Assembly: GCF_002105555.1 (NCBI RefSeq)
Contig: NZ_CP020612.1
Location: 2,782,001 to 2,846,000 of the forward strand
Reading direction: 5' to 3'
From: Paracoccus contaminans
Lineage (GTDB): Bacteria; Pseudomonadota; Alphaproteobacteria; Rhodobacterales; Rhodobacteraceae
Length of the DNA: 64,000 nt
Shown: positions 8,554-18,348 of the stretch, piece after piece
Layout of the letters: every line of letters begins with the position of its first letter
Numbering within the stretch: the first letter of the stretch is position 1
Position numbers and translations under genes: made by a program
Notes under the pieces: generated by a model
Databases searched by the model: none
The model's input: the letters and a program-made list of their open reading frames with translations, nothing else
Told to the model about the DNA's origin: nothing

Positions 8554-9708
8554 TCAGTTCGCGGGCACAGCCGCCGGCGGCGCAGCGCCGGGGGACGCTG
8601 CGGCAGGCGCATCAGGGGCCGTAGCTTCAGGTGCAGGTGCAGGTGCAGAGGGCTGCATCACCGGCGCCGCGGTATCGCTGGCGCTTCCACCCTCGGCACG
8701 GGCAGCGGTTTCGGCAGCCGCCGCGGCGGCGGCTGCAGCCTGCGCCGCCGCCTGAGCCGCGACCTCGCTGGTCGGGGCGGGATTGGCGGGAACGGCCGCG
8801 GCCACCTGCGGGGGCACAGCAACCGGGCTGGCGCCCGCGCCATCACCAGCGCCGAGATAGCTGAAGAACTCGCCCTGCGGCGTGATCACCATCGAGCTGT
8901 TCTGCCCCTTCAGCGCCCGTTCGTAAGCCGTCATCGAGCGGGTGAAGGCAAAGAACTCGGGGTCCTTGCCGAAGGCCTCGGCATAGATGGCGTTGCGCTG
9001 GGCGTCGGCCTCGCCGCGGACGATCTCGGCCTTGCGGCGGGCATCCGAGGTCAGCTCGACCACGGTCCGGTCGGCGGCGGCGCGCACGCGCTGGGCCGCC
9101 TCGCCCCCGCGGGCGGTTTCGTCGGCCGCCTCGCGCTCGCGCTCGGCCCGCATCCGGGCATAGGTCGCGTTCAGGTTCTGCGCCGGCAGATCGGTCCGGG
9201 TCAGCCGCACGTCGATGATCTGCACGCCCAGGGCTTCGGCCTCGCCGCGCGCGGCGTCTCGGATCTGGCCCATCAGGTTGGTGCGGTCCTGCGACAGCAC
9301 CGCCGTCGAGGGCACCGATCCGAGAACGCCGCGGATCGCGTTGGTCAGGATGCCGGCCAGCCGGCTCTGGGCAAAGTCGATCCCGCCCTCGCCCGTTGCG
9401 CGGCGGAAGGTGACGGCATCCTCGATCTGCCAGCGCGCAAAGGCATCGACGACAAGGCGGCGATCGTCGAGGGGCGTGACCTCCATCGGGTCGGTCGGCA
9501 GGCCGAGAATGCGCGCGTCATAGCGCACCACCCGGTCGATGAGCGGCAGCTTGAACCCGAGGCCAGGTTCCTGCCGGACAGCGACCACCTCGCCGAACCG
9601 CAGGACCAGCGCCTTTTCCCGCACATCCACGATATAGACCGACGCCGTCACAAGCAGCGCCACGGCCACGACAAGCGGCAGGGCAAAGAAGGAAATCGCA
9701 CGGCGCAT
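8554..9708 (-). CDS. hflC: HflC, membrane regulator of the FtsH protease
   Basis: SPFH/prohibitin-domain protein that forms the HflKC complex around FtsH in the inner membrane and limits its proteolysis. 384 residues: a membrane anchor at 7-25, an SPFH domain, and a coiled-coil region (REREAADETARGG...). From about residue 295 there is a tail of nearly 90 residues made almost only of Ala, Pro, Gln and Glu. The usual HflC is about 290-330 residues, so this tail is an extension. The start codon overlaps the hflK stop (TGATG), which fits translational coupling. Confidence 0.95.
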   Translation of the reverse strand: MRRAISFFALPLVVAVALLVTASVYIVDVREKALVLRFGEVVAVRQEPGLGFKLPLIDRVVRYDARILGLPTDPMEVTPLDDRRLVVDAFARWQIEDAVTFRRATGEGGIDFAQSRLAGILTNAIRGVLGSVPSTAVLSQDRTNLMGQIRDAARGEAEALGVQIIDVRLTRTDLPAQNLNATYARMRAEREREAADETARGGEAAQRVRAAADRTVVELTSDARRKAEIVRGEADAQRNAIYAEAFGKDPEFFAFTRSMTAYERALKGQNSSMVITPQGEFFSYLGAGDGAGASPVAVPPQVAAAVPANPAPTSEVAAQAAAQAAAAAAAAAETAARAEGGSASDTAAPVMQPSAPAPAPEATAPDAPAAASPGAAPPAAVPAN

Positions 9709-11027
9709 CAGTTGTTCCCCCTTGCGGCATTGCCCGTCGTTGCGGCGGCGCGGCCCGCACCTGCGGCCTGGGCGCCCGAGGCCGGCAATCCGGCCGGTGC
9801 GGTTCCCGTCGCCGCGGGCTGTCCGGCTGCGCCTGCGGGGCGCAGCTGGTCCAGCGGCAGATAGGGCACGACGCCCTGCCCGCCGGCCCCGTCGCCTTCC
9901 AGGATCACCTTGTTCACCCCGCCCAGCACCCGTTCCATGGTTTCAAGATACATCCGCCGCCGCGTTACCTCGGGCGCCTTGACATATTCGTCATAGACCG
10001 AGTTGAAGCGCGCCGCTTCGCCCTGCGCATCGTTCACGGCCTGGGCGCGATAGGCCTCGGCCTGCTCGACCATGGCGGCGGATTCGCCGCGGGCATTGGC
10101 CAGGACGCGGTTGGCATAGGCATCGGCTTCCTTTTCCAGCTTGTCGCGTTCCTGCTGCGCGGCCTGGACCTCGCGGAAGCTGTCGATGACCTCGGCCGGC
10201 GGATCGGCGCGGCCAAGGTTGACGCGCACCACGTTGATGCCGGCCTGATAGCTGTCCAGCGTCTGCTGGATCGCCAGTTCGGCATCACGGGCGATCTGCC
10301 CGCGGTCACGGTTGAGGATCGGGGCCAGCTCGGACCGGGCCACGATGTCGCGCATCGCGCTTTCGGCCACGGCGCGGATGGTGCCCTCGGGATCGGCAAG
10401 GTTGAACAGGAACTGCTCGGGGTTCGAGACATTCCAGACGACCTGATAGCTCATGTCCACGATGTTCTGGTCACGGGTCAGCATCAGGCCGCTGTCAAGC
10501 GCATCCCGGCCCGTGCCGATCTCGATCGTGCGTTCCCCCGTCACCGCGATGATGTGGCGCGTGATGAAGGGCCAGGGCGCGAAATTGGCTCCCTCGTCGC
10601 GCACGGCATAGGGGCGGCCGAACAGCAGTTCGACCGACTTCTCGCCCGTATCCACCTGGTAAAAACTGGCAATGCCCCACAGGACGGCACCCGCCAGCGC
10701 GGCGATGCCCCATTTGCTCCGGTCCATACGCGGCAGGCCCGAGGGCGGGCCGGGCCGCCGCGGCCCGCCGGTGCGCCCGCGCGCATCGCGCCCGCCGATC
10801 AGAACACGCAAGCGATCCTGTCCCTTGCGCATCAGTTCCTCGATCTCGGGAACCTGGTCGGGGCGACGCCCGCCCGGCGGGGGCGGCTGCTGGTCCGAGC
10901 CTCCGGTCCCCCAGGGGCGCTGCGGTTGCTGCCCGGAAGGGCGCGGCGTTTCGGGGCGCGGGGGCTGCGGGCGGGCGGGACGTTCGTCGTCACCATCGTT
11001 TGCGCCGCCCCAAGGTCCTTGTGCCAT
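9708..11027 (-). CDS. hflK: HflK, membrane regulator of the FtsH protease
   Basis: Partner of HflC in the FtsH-modulating complex. 439 residues with the start used here: a Gly/Pro/Gln-rich N-terminal region (1-100), one membrane segment at about 106-123, then the SPFH domain and coiled coil, and a low-complexity Ala/Gly C-terminus. The ATG at 11027 is preferred: AAAGG is 12 bases upstream and MAQGPWGGANDGD is a typical HflK beginning. An in-frame ATG at 11057 lacks a ribosome-binding site. First gene of the hflKC operon. Confidence 0.95.
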   Translation of the reverse strand: MAQGPWGGANDGDDERPARPQPPRPETPRPSGQQPQRPWGTGGSDQQPPPPGGRRPDQVPEIEELMRKGQDRLRVLIGGRDARGRTGGPRRPGPPSGLPRMDRSKWGIAALAGAVLWGIASFYQVDTGEKSVELLFGRPYAVRDEGANFAPWPFITRHIIAVTGERTIEIGTGRDALDSGLMLTRDQNIVDMSYQVVWNVSNPEQFLFNLADPEGTIRAVAESAMRDIVARSELAPILNRDRGQIARDAELAIQQTLDSYQAGINVVRVNLGRADPPAEVIDSFREVQAAQQERDKLEKEADAYANRVLANARGESAAMVEQAEAYRAQAVNDAQGEAARFNSVYDEYVKAPEVTRRRMYLETMERVLGGVNKVILEGDGAGGQGVVPYLPLDQLRPAGAAGQPAATGTAPAGLPASGAQAAGAGRAAATTGNAARGNN

Positions 11028-11132
11028 CCTCGTGCCTTTCGTCAGAAGCTGCGTCATAACTAGGGCTTATGTTCGGCGGGACAAGGGTGCGACCTGTCAC
11101 GCCTGCCCTTTGCCCGCCCCAAGGGGGCAGCC

Positions 11133-12512
11133 TCAGGCCGTCGCACCGCCCGCGCGGCGGACGGGCGCGCGCATCGTGACCAGCTCCTCCGCCAGTGTGG
11201 GGTGGACCGCCACCGTCGCATCGAACTGTTCCTTGGTGGCGCCCATCCCTACGGCGACGGCGACCAGCTGGATCATCTCGCCCGCTTCGGGGGCGAAGAT
11301 GTGGCAGCCGAGCACCCGGCGCGTCTCGGTGCAGACGATCAGCTTCATCAGGGCCCGCGCCTCGGACCCCGCAAACAGCGACCGCATGGGGCGAAAGCGC
11401 GCCTCGTAGACCTCGATCGGGCCGCGTTCGGCGGCTTCCTCCTCGGTCAGGCCGACGGTGCCCAGCTCATGGGGGCGGACATAGACGGCGCTGGCGATCA
11501 GGCCGTGATCGACGCGCCGGGGCTGCGCGCCGAAGACCGTGTCGGCAAAGGCGTGGCCTTCGCGGATGGCGACGGGCGTCAGGTTCACGCGGTCGGTGAC
11601 ATCGCCCACCGCAAAGATCGAGGGCACCGAGGTCTGCGACCATTCGTCCACCACGATCTCGCCGCGGCGGCCCAGGCGCACGCCCGTGTTTTCCAGCCCC
11701 AGCCCGCCCGTATAGGGATGGCGGCCCACCGCCAGCATGACGGCATCGAAGCTTTCGGCCCCGCCATCCGAAAAGCTGACCCGGAGCCCGTCCCCCTCGC
11801 GCTCGAGCCGGGTCGGCGCGCTTTCAAGGCGCAGGCGCACACCGATGTTTTCAAGCTGGTGGGTGACCAGGGTCCGGCCTTCGCCGTCAAAGCCGCGCAG
11901 CACCTTGTCGCCCCGGTGGCACAAGGTCGTCTCGCATCCCAGCCCGTTCAGGATGGTCGAATATTCGCAGGCGATGAAGCCGCCGCCCACGACCAGGACG
12001 CGGCGGGGCAGGCGCTCCATCTCGAACAGGTCGTCCGAGATCATCGCCAGTTCCTCGCCGGGGATGCCGGGCAGGCTGGGGCGCCCGCCGACCGCGATCA
12101 GGATGTGGCGCGCCGTGAACCGCTCGCCTGTCGAAAGCACGACGGTATGATGGTCATCGAGCCGCGCACGCGCGCGGTAAAGCGTCACGCCGGCGGTGAC
12201 CAGCCCGCCTTCGTACAAGCCTTCCAGGCGCGACAGCTCGGCCCGCAGCTTTTCACGGAAGGCGGGCCAGTCGAATTCGCCCGCCTGTGCATCTGCCCAG
12301 CCATAGCCGCGCGCCTCGGCGGCAGCGGCGGGGGCGGTCGAGGCAAAGATCATCAGCTTCTTGGGCACGCAGCCGCGAATGACGCAGGTGCCGCCAAAGC
12401 GGCTTTCCTCGGCGATGGCAACCTTGGCGCCGTGCTGGCTGGCCGCGATGCGTGCCGCGCGCACCCCGCCCGATCCGCCGCCGATCACGAACAGGTCATA
12501 ATCAAAGCTCAT
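11133..12512 (-). CDS. gor: Glutathione-disulfide reductase
   Basis: FAD flavoprotein that regenerates reduced glutathione using NADPH. 459 residues. The FAD-binding GGGSGG is at 11-16, the redox disulfide Cys43/Cys48 is in [12 protein letters not shown], and the second Rossmann fold is [17 protein letters not shown] motif (FAVGDVTD) and the C-terminal catalytic HPTLAEE of the dimer interface follow. The ATG overlaps the rpiA stop by four bases (ATGA) and GAGGTGAG lies upstream. Pairing with rpiA, the ribose-phosphate step next to the NADPH-producing pentose pathway, is a common alphaproteobacterial arrangement. Confidence 0.95.
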   Translation of the reverse strand: MSFDYDLFVIGGGSGGVRAARIAASQHGAKVAIAEESRFGGTCVIRGCVPKKLMIFASTAPAAAAEARGYGWADAQAGEFDWPAFREKLRAELSRLEGLYEGGLVTAGVTLYRARARLDDHHTVVLSTGERFTARHILIAVGGRPSLPGIPGEELAMISDDLFEMERLPRRVLVVGGGFIACEYSTILNGLGCETTLCHRGDKVLRGFDGEGRTLVTHQLENIGVRLRLESAPTRLEREGDGLRVSFSDGGAESFDAVMLAVGRHPYTGGLGLENTGVRLGRRGEIVVDEWSQTSVPSIFAVGDVTDRVNLTPVAIREGHAFADTVFGAQPRRVDHGLIASAVYVRPHELGTVGLTEEEAAERGPIEVYEARFRPMRSLFAGSEARALMKLIVCTETRRVLGCHIFAPEAGEMIQLVAVAVGMGATKEQFDATVAVHPTLAEELVTMRAPVRRAGGATA

Positions 12513-13237
12513 GCGCTCACCTCGGGTCTTGTCAGTTCGATGACCGACCCGTCGGGGCTGCCGATCAGTGCAAGATGGCACATCCCCAGGAACAGCCCGT
12601 GTTCCACAACGCCGGGGATGGCGTTCAGTCCGCGCCCCAGGGCGGCGGGATCGGCGATGCGGTCCAGCGACAGGTCAAGGATCAGGTTGCCCTCATCGGT
12701 GCGGAAGATCGCCCCGTCACGCTGGCGCAGCAGCATCGGGCGCTGCGTCATGCCCATCGCGTCCAGCAGCCGCTGAATATGGATGCGCGTCGTCTCGACC
12801 CCGAAGGGCGTCACCTCGACTGGCAGGTGAAAGGCGCCCAGCACCTCGACCACCTTGGCCGGATCGGCGACCACCACCATCCGGTCCGACGCCGCGGCGG
12901 TGATCTTTTCGCGCAGATGCGCCCCCCCGCCCCCCTTGATGAGATTGAGGTCGGGGTCGATCTCGTCGGCGCCGTCCAGCGTCAGGTCAAGCCAGCCGAT
13001 CTCGTCCAGTTCCTCGATGGCGATGCCCAGCCGCCCGGCCAGCTCGCAGGTGGCCCGGCTGGTCGCCGCGCAGCGCAGGCGCAGCCCTTCGGCCCGGATG
13101 CGCGCGGCCAGGCGGTGGACCATGAACACCGCGGTCGAGCCGGTCCCCAGGCCCAGCCGCATCCCGTCCTGCACCAGCGCCACCGCCGCCCGCGCGGCGG
13201 CATCCTTGGCGGCATCGGTGGGCGAAAGCTCGGTCAT
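12509..13237 (-). CDS. rpiA: Ribose-5-phosphate isomerase A
   Basis: Interconverts ribose 5-phosphate and ribulose 5-phosphate in the pentose phosphate pathway. 242 residues. Conserved motifs are GLGTGST (from residue 29), DGADEID and the [11 protein letters not shown] loop. The internal ATG at 13237 is chosen because GAAGGAG lies 6 bases upstream. The longer open frame adds 17 residues without a ribosome-binding site. The C-rich run at 12920-12937 encodes the glycine loop and is in frame. First gene of a two-gene operon with gor. Confidence 0.95.
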   Translation of the reverse strand: MTELSPTDAAKDAAARAAVALVQDGMRLGLGTGSTAVFMVHRLAARIRAEGLRLRCAATSRATCELAGRLGIAIEELDEIGWLDLTLDGADEIDPDLNLIKGGGGAHLREKITAAASDRMVVVADPAKVVEVLGAFHLPVEVTPFGVETTRIHIQRLLDAMGMTQRPMLLRQRDGAIFRTDEGNLILDLSLDRIADPAALGRGLNAIPGVVEHGLFLGMCHLALIGSPDGSVIELTRPEVSA

Positions 13238-13339
13238 GGCGGCTCCTTCAGGCAAACCTGCGGGGGATATAGCCATCATGCCCGCCATGCGCGAGGGGCC
13301 TCATTGCGGCCTCGCGCGCCTTGCCTTATCGAGAACATC

Positions 13340-14485
13340 ATGATCGATCCTCACATGATTGCGATCCTCATCACCGCGGCGGGCCGGGGCAGCCGCATGG
13401 GCGGGGACCTGCCCAAGCAGTGGCAGCCCCTCGGGCCGGGCAGCGTGCTGGCCCGCACGGTGGCGGCCTTCGCGGCCTTTCCGCGCATCCTGGTCGTCGT
13501 CCACCCGGACGACATGGTCCGCGCGGTGGACGAGCTTGGGGGCCGCGTCACGCTGGTCGCCGGCGCCGACACCCGCGCGGGCAGCGTGCGCGCGGGGCTG
13601 GAAACGCTGGAAGGCTCGGGCATCACCCATGTGCTGATCCATGACGGCGCGCGGCCGCTGGTCGGCCCCGAGGTGATCGCCCGCGTGATCGAGGCGCTGG
13701 ACGCGGGCGCGCAGGCCGCCGCCCCAGCCTTGCCCGTCACGGACGCGCTGTGGCGCGGCGAAGGCAGCACCGTCACCGCCGCCATGGACCGCAGCGGCCT
13801 TTACCGCGCGCAGACGCCGCAGGGCTTTGCGCTGGGGCCGATCCTTGCCGCCCACCGCGACGGGCCGGCGGATGCGGCCGACGACGTGGAGCTGGCCCGC
13901 CGCCACGGCATGCCCGTGACGATCGTGCCGGGGGACGAGGACAACCTGAAACTCACCTGGCCGCAGGACATGGCGCGCGCCAGACGGATCATGGGGGCGC
14001 GCATGGATGTGCGGCTGGGCAACGGCTATGACGTGCATGCCTTCGGGCCGGGCGCCAGTGTCTGGCTATGCGGGGTCGAGATCGCGCATGGTCGCGGGCT
14101 GGTGGGCCATTCCGATGCGGATGTGGGCATGCACGCCCTGACCGACGCCATCTACGGCGCGCTGGCCGAGGGCGACATCGGCCGTCATTTCCCCCCGTCG
14201 GACCCGCAGTGGAAGGGCGCGGCCTCGGCCATCTTCCTGCGGCACGCGGCCGATCTGGCCCGCGCACGCGGGTTCCGCATCGGCAACGCCGATGTGACGC
14301 TGATATGCGAGCGGCCCAAGATCGGCCCCCATGCCGCCGCCATGCAGGCGCGCCTGGCCGACATCATGGGGATCGGGCCGGGGCGCGTCAGCGTCAAGGC
14401 CACCACCTCGGAACGGCTGGGCTTTACCGGGCGCGAGGAAGGCATCGCCGCGCTCGCCACCGCAACGCTGGTGGGAGAAGGCTGA
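13340..14485 (+). CDS. ispDF: Bifunctional IspD-IspF (MEP isoprenoid pathway)
   Basis: Fused enzyme of the non-mevalonate isoprenoid pathway, 381 residues. Residues 1-221 are IspD (2-C-methyl-D-erythritol 4-phosphate cytidylyltransferase), with the [18 protein letters not shown] nucleotide-binding motif. Residues 222-381 are IspF (2,4-cyclodiphosphate synthase), with metal ligands in GYDVH (231-233) and the H-S-D-A-D motif. The fusion is typical of alphaproteobacteria. The much longer open frame upstream is antisense to rpiA and is rejected. Another ATG lies five codons in. Its stop overlaps the pgpA start (TGATG). Confidence 0.96.
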   Translation: MIDPHMIAILITAAGRGSRMGGDLPKQWQPLGPGSVLARTVAAFAAFPRILVVVHPDDMVRAVDELGGRVTLVAGADTRAGSVRAGLETLEGSGITHVLIHDGARPLVGPEVIARVIEALDAGAQAAAPALPVTDALWRGEGSTVTAAMDRSGLYRAQTPQGFALGPILAAHRDGPADAADDVELARRHGMPVTIVPGDEDNLKLTWPQDMARARRIMGARMDVRLGNGYDVHAFGPGASVWLCGVEIAHGRGLVGHSDADVGMHALTDAIYGALAEGDIGRHFPPSDPQWKGAASAIFLRHAADLARARGFRIGNADVTLICERPKIGPHAAAMQARLADIMGIGPGRVSVKATTSERLGFTGREEGIAALATATLVGEG

Positions 14486-14979
14486 TGGACGGCATGATCG
14501 CGACGGTGCTGGGGATCGGCCGGCTGCGCCCCGCGCCGGGGACATGGGGTTCGGCCGCCGCGCTTGCGCTGGGTTACGGGCTGCACCGGGCGGGGCATTT
14601 CCCGCTGGTGCTGGCGGGCACCGCGGCGGCGATCCTGCTGGGCTTCTGGTCGGTGGCACGCTTCACCGCCGGGATGGCCGACAAGGACCGCAGCGAGATT
14701 GTCATCGACGAGGTTGCCGGCCAGTTGATCGCCCTGTGCGCGACCTCGGGCGGGTTCTGGTTTGCCGGGCTGCCGCGGGACGCGATGCCATGGCCGGGCC
14801 TGGTCATGCCGTTCCTGTTCTTTCGCCTGTTCGACATCTGGAAGCCCTGGCTGGTCGGCCGGGCCGACCGGCGCCGCGACGCGGCCGGGGTGATGCTGGA
14901 TGACATCTGGGCCGGACTGTTCGCCGCCGCCGCATCGATCGCGGCGGCCGGGATCTATCATGGCGTGGTGATGGGATGA
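14485..14979 (+). CDS. pgpA: Phosphatidylglycerophosphatase A
   Basis: Membrane phosphatase that converts phosphatidylglycerol phosphate to phosphatidylglycerol. 164 residues with the family motifs GTWGSAAA and DEVAGQ and several hydrophobic membrane segments. GGGAGAAGG before the ATG supplies the ribosome-binding site inside the ispDF end. It overlaps ispDF by one base and the next gene by four bases, so the three genes form a tight operon. Confidence 0.92.
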   Translation: MDGMIATVLGIGRLRPAPGTWGSAAALALGYGLHRAGHFPLVLAGTAAAILLGFWSVARFTAGMADKDRSEIVIDEVAGQLIALCATSGGFWFAGLPRDAMPWPGLVMPFLFFRLFDIWKPWLVGRADRRRDAAGVMLDDIWAGLFAAAASIAAAGIYHGVVMG

Positions 14980-15473
14980 GCGGACGAAACCCCGATGATC
15001 TGAACGCCCTAGCCCGGCGGGTGATCGCCGCGGCGCAGGACCGGGGCGTGATGCTGGCGGCCGCGGAAAGCTGCACGGGCGGGATGCTGTCGGCGGCGCT
15101 GACCGACATTCCGGGATGTTCGGCCGCATTGGACCGGGCCTTTGTGACCTATTCGAACCAGGCCAAGGTGCAGATGCTGGGGGTCAGCCAGCAGGCGCTG
15201 GACGATCACGGGGCGGTCAGCCCGCAGGTCGCCGCGCAGATGGCCGCCGGGGCGCTTAAGCGGTCGGGCGCGGGACTGGCCGTGTCGATCACGGGCATCG
15301 CGGGGCCGGGCGGGTCAGAAAGCAAGCCCGAGGGCCGCGTCTGTTTCGGCGTCGCCAGCGTGGACGGCCTGCGGACCGAAACGATGGAATTCGGCGCCCT
15401 GGGCCGCGACGGCGTGCGCCGCGCGTCGACGGCCCATGCGATGACGATGATCCTGGCCGCGCTGGGCAACTGA
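14976..15473 (+). CDS. pncC: CinA C-terminal-type nicotinamide-nucleotide amidase
   Basis: Stand-alone CinA C-terminal domain, 165 residues, expected to deamidate nicotinamide mononucleotide in NAD recycling. The signature AESCTGGMLSAALTDIPG is followed by a VTYSN motif and ITGIAGPGG. It lacks the N-terminal MoCF-like domain of full CinA. ATGA overlap with pgpA makes it the third gene of the ispDF-pgpA-pncC operon. Confidence 0.9.
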   Translation: MSGRNPDDLNALARRVIAAAQDRGVMLAAAESCTGGMLSAALTDIPGCSAALDRAFVTYSNQAKVQMLGVSQQALDDHGAVSPQVAAQMAAGALKRSGAGLAVSITGIAGPGGSESKPEGRVCFGVASVDGLRTETMEFGALGRDGVRRASTAHAMTMILAALGN

Positions 15474-15852
15474 CGGCGGGGGCTGACGGGGGCGGCAGAT
15501 TGATCCTTGCCATCATGGCAGTGGTCGGGCGCGCGGCCTCCCATGACCCGCCGGATGCCGAAAGGCGGCAAGGATGCCTGCCTTGCCCAACACCCCAGGA
15601 ACTGCCCTGTCAGCAGCAGATGGGCTGCTGCGCGACAGAACGCGCGCAAAGGGCGGCGGAGGCACGTCGTAAGGCGGCGATATCGCCATGCCTGCCGCGG
15701 CTCATGGCCGGGCTCGGCTGCCCTCTTGAACATCCCGGCCATCGGCGACTCCGGATCAGGCTTGCGCCGCGCCCCTGTTTGAACGGATGCCGGTCCAGCC
15801 GCAGGTTGCTTCCTTGACTGCCCGCAGCGGAACGGCTGTCCGGGCCGGCGGA
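15474..15852. other. 379-base intergenic region, no gene seen
   Basis: Lies between the convergent pncC and ltaE genes. All frames give Arg/Pro/Cys-rich translations without recognisable motifs or good starts. No repeat, terminator with a T-run or RNA gene was recognised. Confidence 0.5.
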
Positions 15853-16884
15853 TCAAAGCACCGCCAGCAGGGCGGCGATCTCCTCTGCCGTGGTGGTCCA
15901 GCCGGTCACCAGCCGGATCGTGCCCCGATCCTCGTCATCGCCGGCCGCCGGCCAGTCGGCCGCACGCAGCCCGGCCGCACGGGCGCGGGCGATGACCGCG
16001 CGCGGCAGGCGCACGAAGACTTCGTTTGCCTCGACCGGGGCCAGCGGCGCATGGCCCGAATTGCGCAGGCCGGCGGCCAGCTCGGCGGCGGCGGCATTGG
16101 CATGGCGCGCCAGATCAAGCCACAGCCCGCCCTCCAGCCAGGCCAGCGCCTGCGCGGCCAGAAAGCGGTGCTTGGACCACAGATGCCCCGCCCGCATCCG
16201 GCGAAAGGCGAAATCCTGCGCCCGCGCGGGATCGAAGAACACGACCGCCTCAAGCGCAAGGCAGCCGTTCTTGGTGCCCCCCAGCGACAGCGCATCGACC
16301 CCCGCGCGCCATGTCAGCGCCGCGGGCGATGCGCCCGTCGCCGCAACCGCATTGGCAAAGCGCGCGCCATCGACATGTACCGCCATGCCTGCGCCCCGCG
16401 CGACGGCGCACAGCCCCGCGACCGAGGCCGCGTCATGCACCGTTCCCCATTCGGTCGCATTGGTGATCGACAGCACGGCGTTGCGCCCGTCATGTTCGTC
16501 CACCTGCGGATAATCCGCGATCCGCGCGGCCAGGGCCTGCGGCGTCATCCGCCCCCATGCCCCCGGCGTCAGCGCCAGCGACGCGCCGCCCGCCATCCAG
16601 GCCGGACCGCCGCTTTCCGATGTCTCGATATGCGCCGTCTCATGGCAGAAGATGCGGCCCCATGGCGGGCAGAGCTGCGCCAGCGCCAGCGCATTGGACC
16701 CCGTGCCCGTGCCGACCAGGAACACCGCCGCATCCGGGGCCTCGAAGATCTCGCGCAGGCGCCCGGCCGCGCCTTCGGTCAGCGCATCGCGCCCATAGGA
16801 GGGGGCGGACCCGTCATTGGCCGCCGCGAGCGCCGCCATGATGCGCGGATGCACGCCCGAGCTGTTGTCCGACCCGAAGTTCAT
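15853..16884 (-). CDS. ltaE: Low-specificity L-threonine aldolase
   Basis: PLP enzyme that cleaves threonine/allo-threonine to glycine and acetaldehyde. 343 residues beginning MNFGSDNSSGVHP, the family's normal start. The PLP lysine lies in SLGGTKNG, and HVDGARFANA provides the cofactor-binding aspartate. The start overlaps the stop of the YcgN-like gene (ATGA), which rules out the longer upstream frame. Last gene of a ribF-ycgN-ltaE run. Confidence 0.93.
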   Translation of the reverse strand: MNFGSDNSSGVHPRIMAALAAANDGSAPSYGRDALTEGAAGRLREIFEAPDAAVFLVGTGTGSNALALAQLCPPWGRIFCHETAHIETSESGGPAWMAGGASLALTPGAWGRMTPQALAARIADYPQVDEHDGRNAVLSITNATEWGTVHDAASVAGLCAVARGAGMAVHVDGARFANAVAATGASPAALTWRAGVDALSLGGTKNGCLALEAVVFFDPARAQDFAFRRMRAGHLWSKHRFLAAQALAWLEGGLWLDLARHANAAAAELAAGLRNSGHAPLAPVEANEVFVRLPRAVIARARAAGLRAADWPAAGDDEDRGTIRLVTGWTTTAEEIAALLAVL

Positions 16885-17324
16885 GACAGATCCTCGATGA
16901 CATGCTGGTCCCAGTCCTCCTCGCTGACCGCCAGTTCGCTGACCGTCCAGCCCCTGACCGAAACACCCGCCCGGTGGATTGCCTCGGGATCGCCCGAAAC
17001 AAGATGGTGCCAGGCGTAAAGCGGCTTGCCCTCGGCCCGCAGGCGATAGGCGCAGGTCGCCGGCAGCCACCAGGCGATCTCGCGCAGCTTTGCCGGCGTC
17101 AGCACCACGCAATCGGGAACGAAATCATGGCGGTTCGGATAGGACGCACAGCGGCAGCTTTGCCCGTCGAGCAGGCGGCAGGCGACGCGGGTGAATTCGA
17201 CGCTGCCGTCATCCTCGTATTCGATCTTGTTCAGGCAGCATTTCCCGCAGCCGTCGCACAGCGCCTCCCATTCGGCGGCGGACAGATCGGCCAGCGGCAG
17301 TTCCCAGAAACGGTCGCGCATCAT
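16881..17324 (-). CDS. YcgN/UPF0260 cysteine-cluster protein
   Basis: 147 residues of the UPF0260 (YcgN) family. The N-terminal cysteine cluster CDGCGKCCLNKIE is followed by CRLLD, CRCASYPNR and DCVVLTP, which probably bind a metal or Fe-S cluster. The biochemical role is not established. It overlaps ribF upstream and ltaE downstream by four bases each, so it is co-translated with both. Confidence 0.9.
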   Translation of the reverse strand: MMRDRFWELPLADLSAAEWEALCDGCGKCCLNKIEYEDDGSVEFTRVACRLLDGQSCRCASYPNRHDFVPDCVVLTPAKLREIAWWLPATCAYRLRAEGKPLYAWHHLVSGDPEAIHRAGVSVRGWTVSELAVSEEDWDQHVIEDLS

Positions 17325-18283
17325 CGCGGGGCCGACAGGATGCGGCGGGCCTCGGCCTCGTCGGCGCGCATCTGGGCGACCAGCGCCTCGACCCCGTCAA
17401 AGCGCATCTCGGGGCGCAGGTAATCGACCAGGGCGATCGAAAGATGCTCGCCGTAAAGATCGCCGGTGAAATCGAACAGAAAGGTTTCCAGGTTCGGCGT
17501 GTTTTCCCCGAACATCGGCCTGACCCCAAGGCTGGCGACCCCGCCATAGGCGCCCTTGTGGGGGCCGGTCAGCACATCGGCCAGCACCGCATAGACGCCC
17601 AGCCTGGGCAGGTGCAGCCCGTCCAGCGCCATGTTGGCGGTTGGATAGCCCAGCTGGCGGCCCCGCTTTTCCCCGTGCAGCACCTCGCCCTCGATCCGGT
17701 GCCAGTGGCCCAGCATCGCCTCGGCCTCGCGCGGGCGGCCGGCCGCCAGCGCGGCGCGGATCGCGGTGGAACTGGCCGGCGCGCCCCCTTGCGCCAGCAG
17801 CGGCACCACCGTGACCCCGAAACCCAGCGCCTGCCCCAGCCCCTGCAGCGTTGACGCATCCCCCTGCCTGCCGCGGCCAAATCGGAAATCGGCGCCGACC
17901 GCGACATGGACGACCCCCAGCCCCTCGGCCAGCACCTCGCGGGCGAAATCGGGCGGGGCCAGGCTCGCCAGCACGGCATCGAAGGGCAGCTCGTAAAGCC
18001 GGCTGACGCCCAGCCGGGCCAGCCGGTTGGCGCGCGCTTCGGGGTTCATCAGGCGAAAGGGCGGCTCGGCCCGGCCGGCTGCCTGGGCGAAATAGCTGCG
18101 GGGATGCGGCTCGAAGGTGACGACGCCCAGGGGCGCGTCGGGACGGGCGGCGCGGGCCGCGTCGATCACCACCCGGTGCCCCCGATGCACGCCGTCAAAA
18201 TTCCCCATCGCCACCGTCGCCCCGCGCGCCGCGGCCGGCAGGCCGCGCCAGTCACGATGGATATGGATGGAAACGTTCTGCAT
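17321..18283 (-). CDS. ribF: Bifunctional riboflavin kinase / FAD synthetase
   Basis: Makes FMN and then FAD from riboflavin. 320 residues: an N-terminal nucleotidyltransferase domain with GNFDGVHRGH (27-36) and SSTAIR, and a C-terminal riboflavin kinase domain with GRQLGYPTAN. Length is typical. First gene of an ATGA-linked operon with the YcgN-like gene and ltaE. Confidence 0.96.
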   Translation of the reverse strand: MQNVSIHIHRDWRGLPAAARGATVAMGNFDGVHRGHRVVIDAARAARPDAPLGVVTFEPHPRSYFAQAAGRAEPPFRLMNPEARANRLARLGVSRLYELPFDAVLASLAPPDFAREVLAEGLGVVHVAVGADFRFGRGRQGDASTLQGLGQALGFGVTVVPLLAQGGAPASSTAIRAALAAGRPREAEAMLGHWHRIEGEVLHGEKRGRQLGYPTANMALDGLHLPRLGVYAVLADVLTGPHKGAYGGVASLGVRPMFGENTPNLETFLFDFTGDLYGEHLSIALVDYLRPEMRFDGVEALVAQMRADEAEARRILSAPR

Positions 18284-18348
18284 CGGCCCTGCCGGCGCCC
18301 TTTCTGCGGGGCCTCGTCCGGCGGACCCCTGCCGGAGGGGCGGACCCC

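Noticed and set aside
11202..12776. 524-codon plus-strand open frame
   Set aside because: Entirely antisense to gor and rpiA, with no recognisable motif; a by-product of high GC codon usage.
12919..12938. C-rich runs in rpiA as a frameshift
   Set aside because: They encode the conserved [11 protein letters not shown] loop in frame.
12452..13339. Long open extension 5' of ispDF
   Set aside because: It runs antisense through rpiA and gives Arg/Pro-rich sequence without IspD similarity; the IspD motif begins only after 13340.
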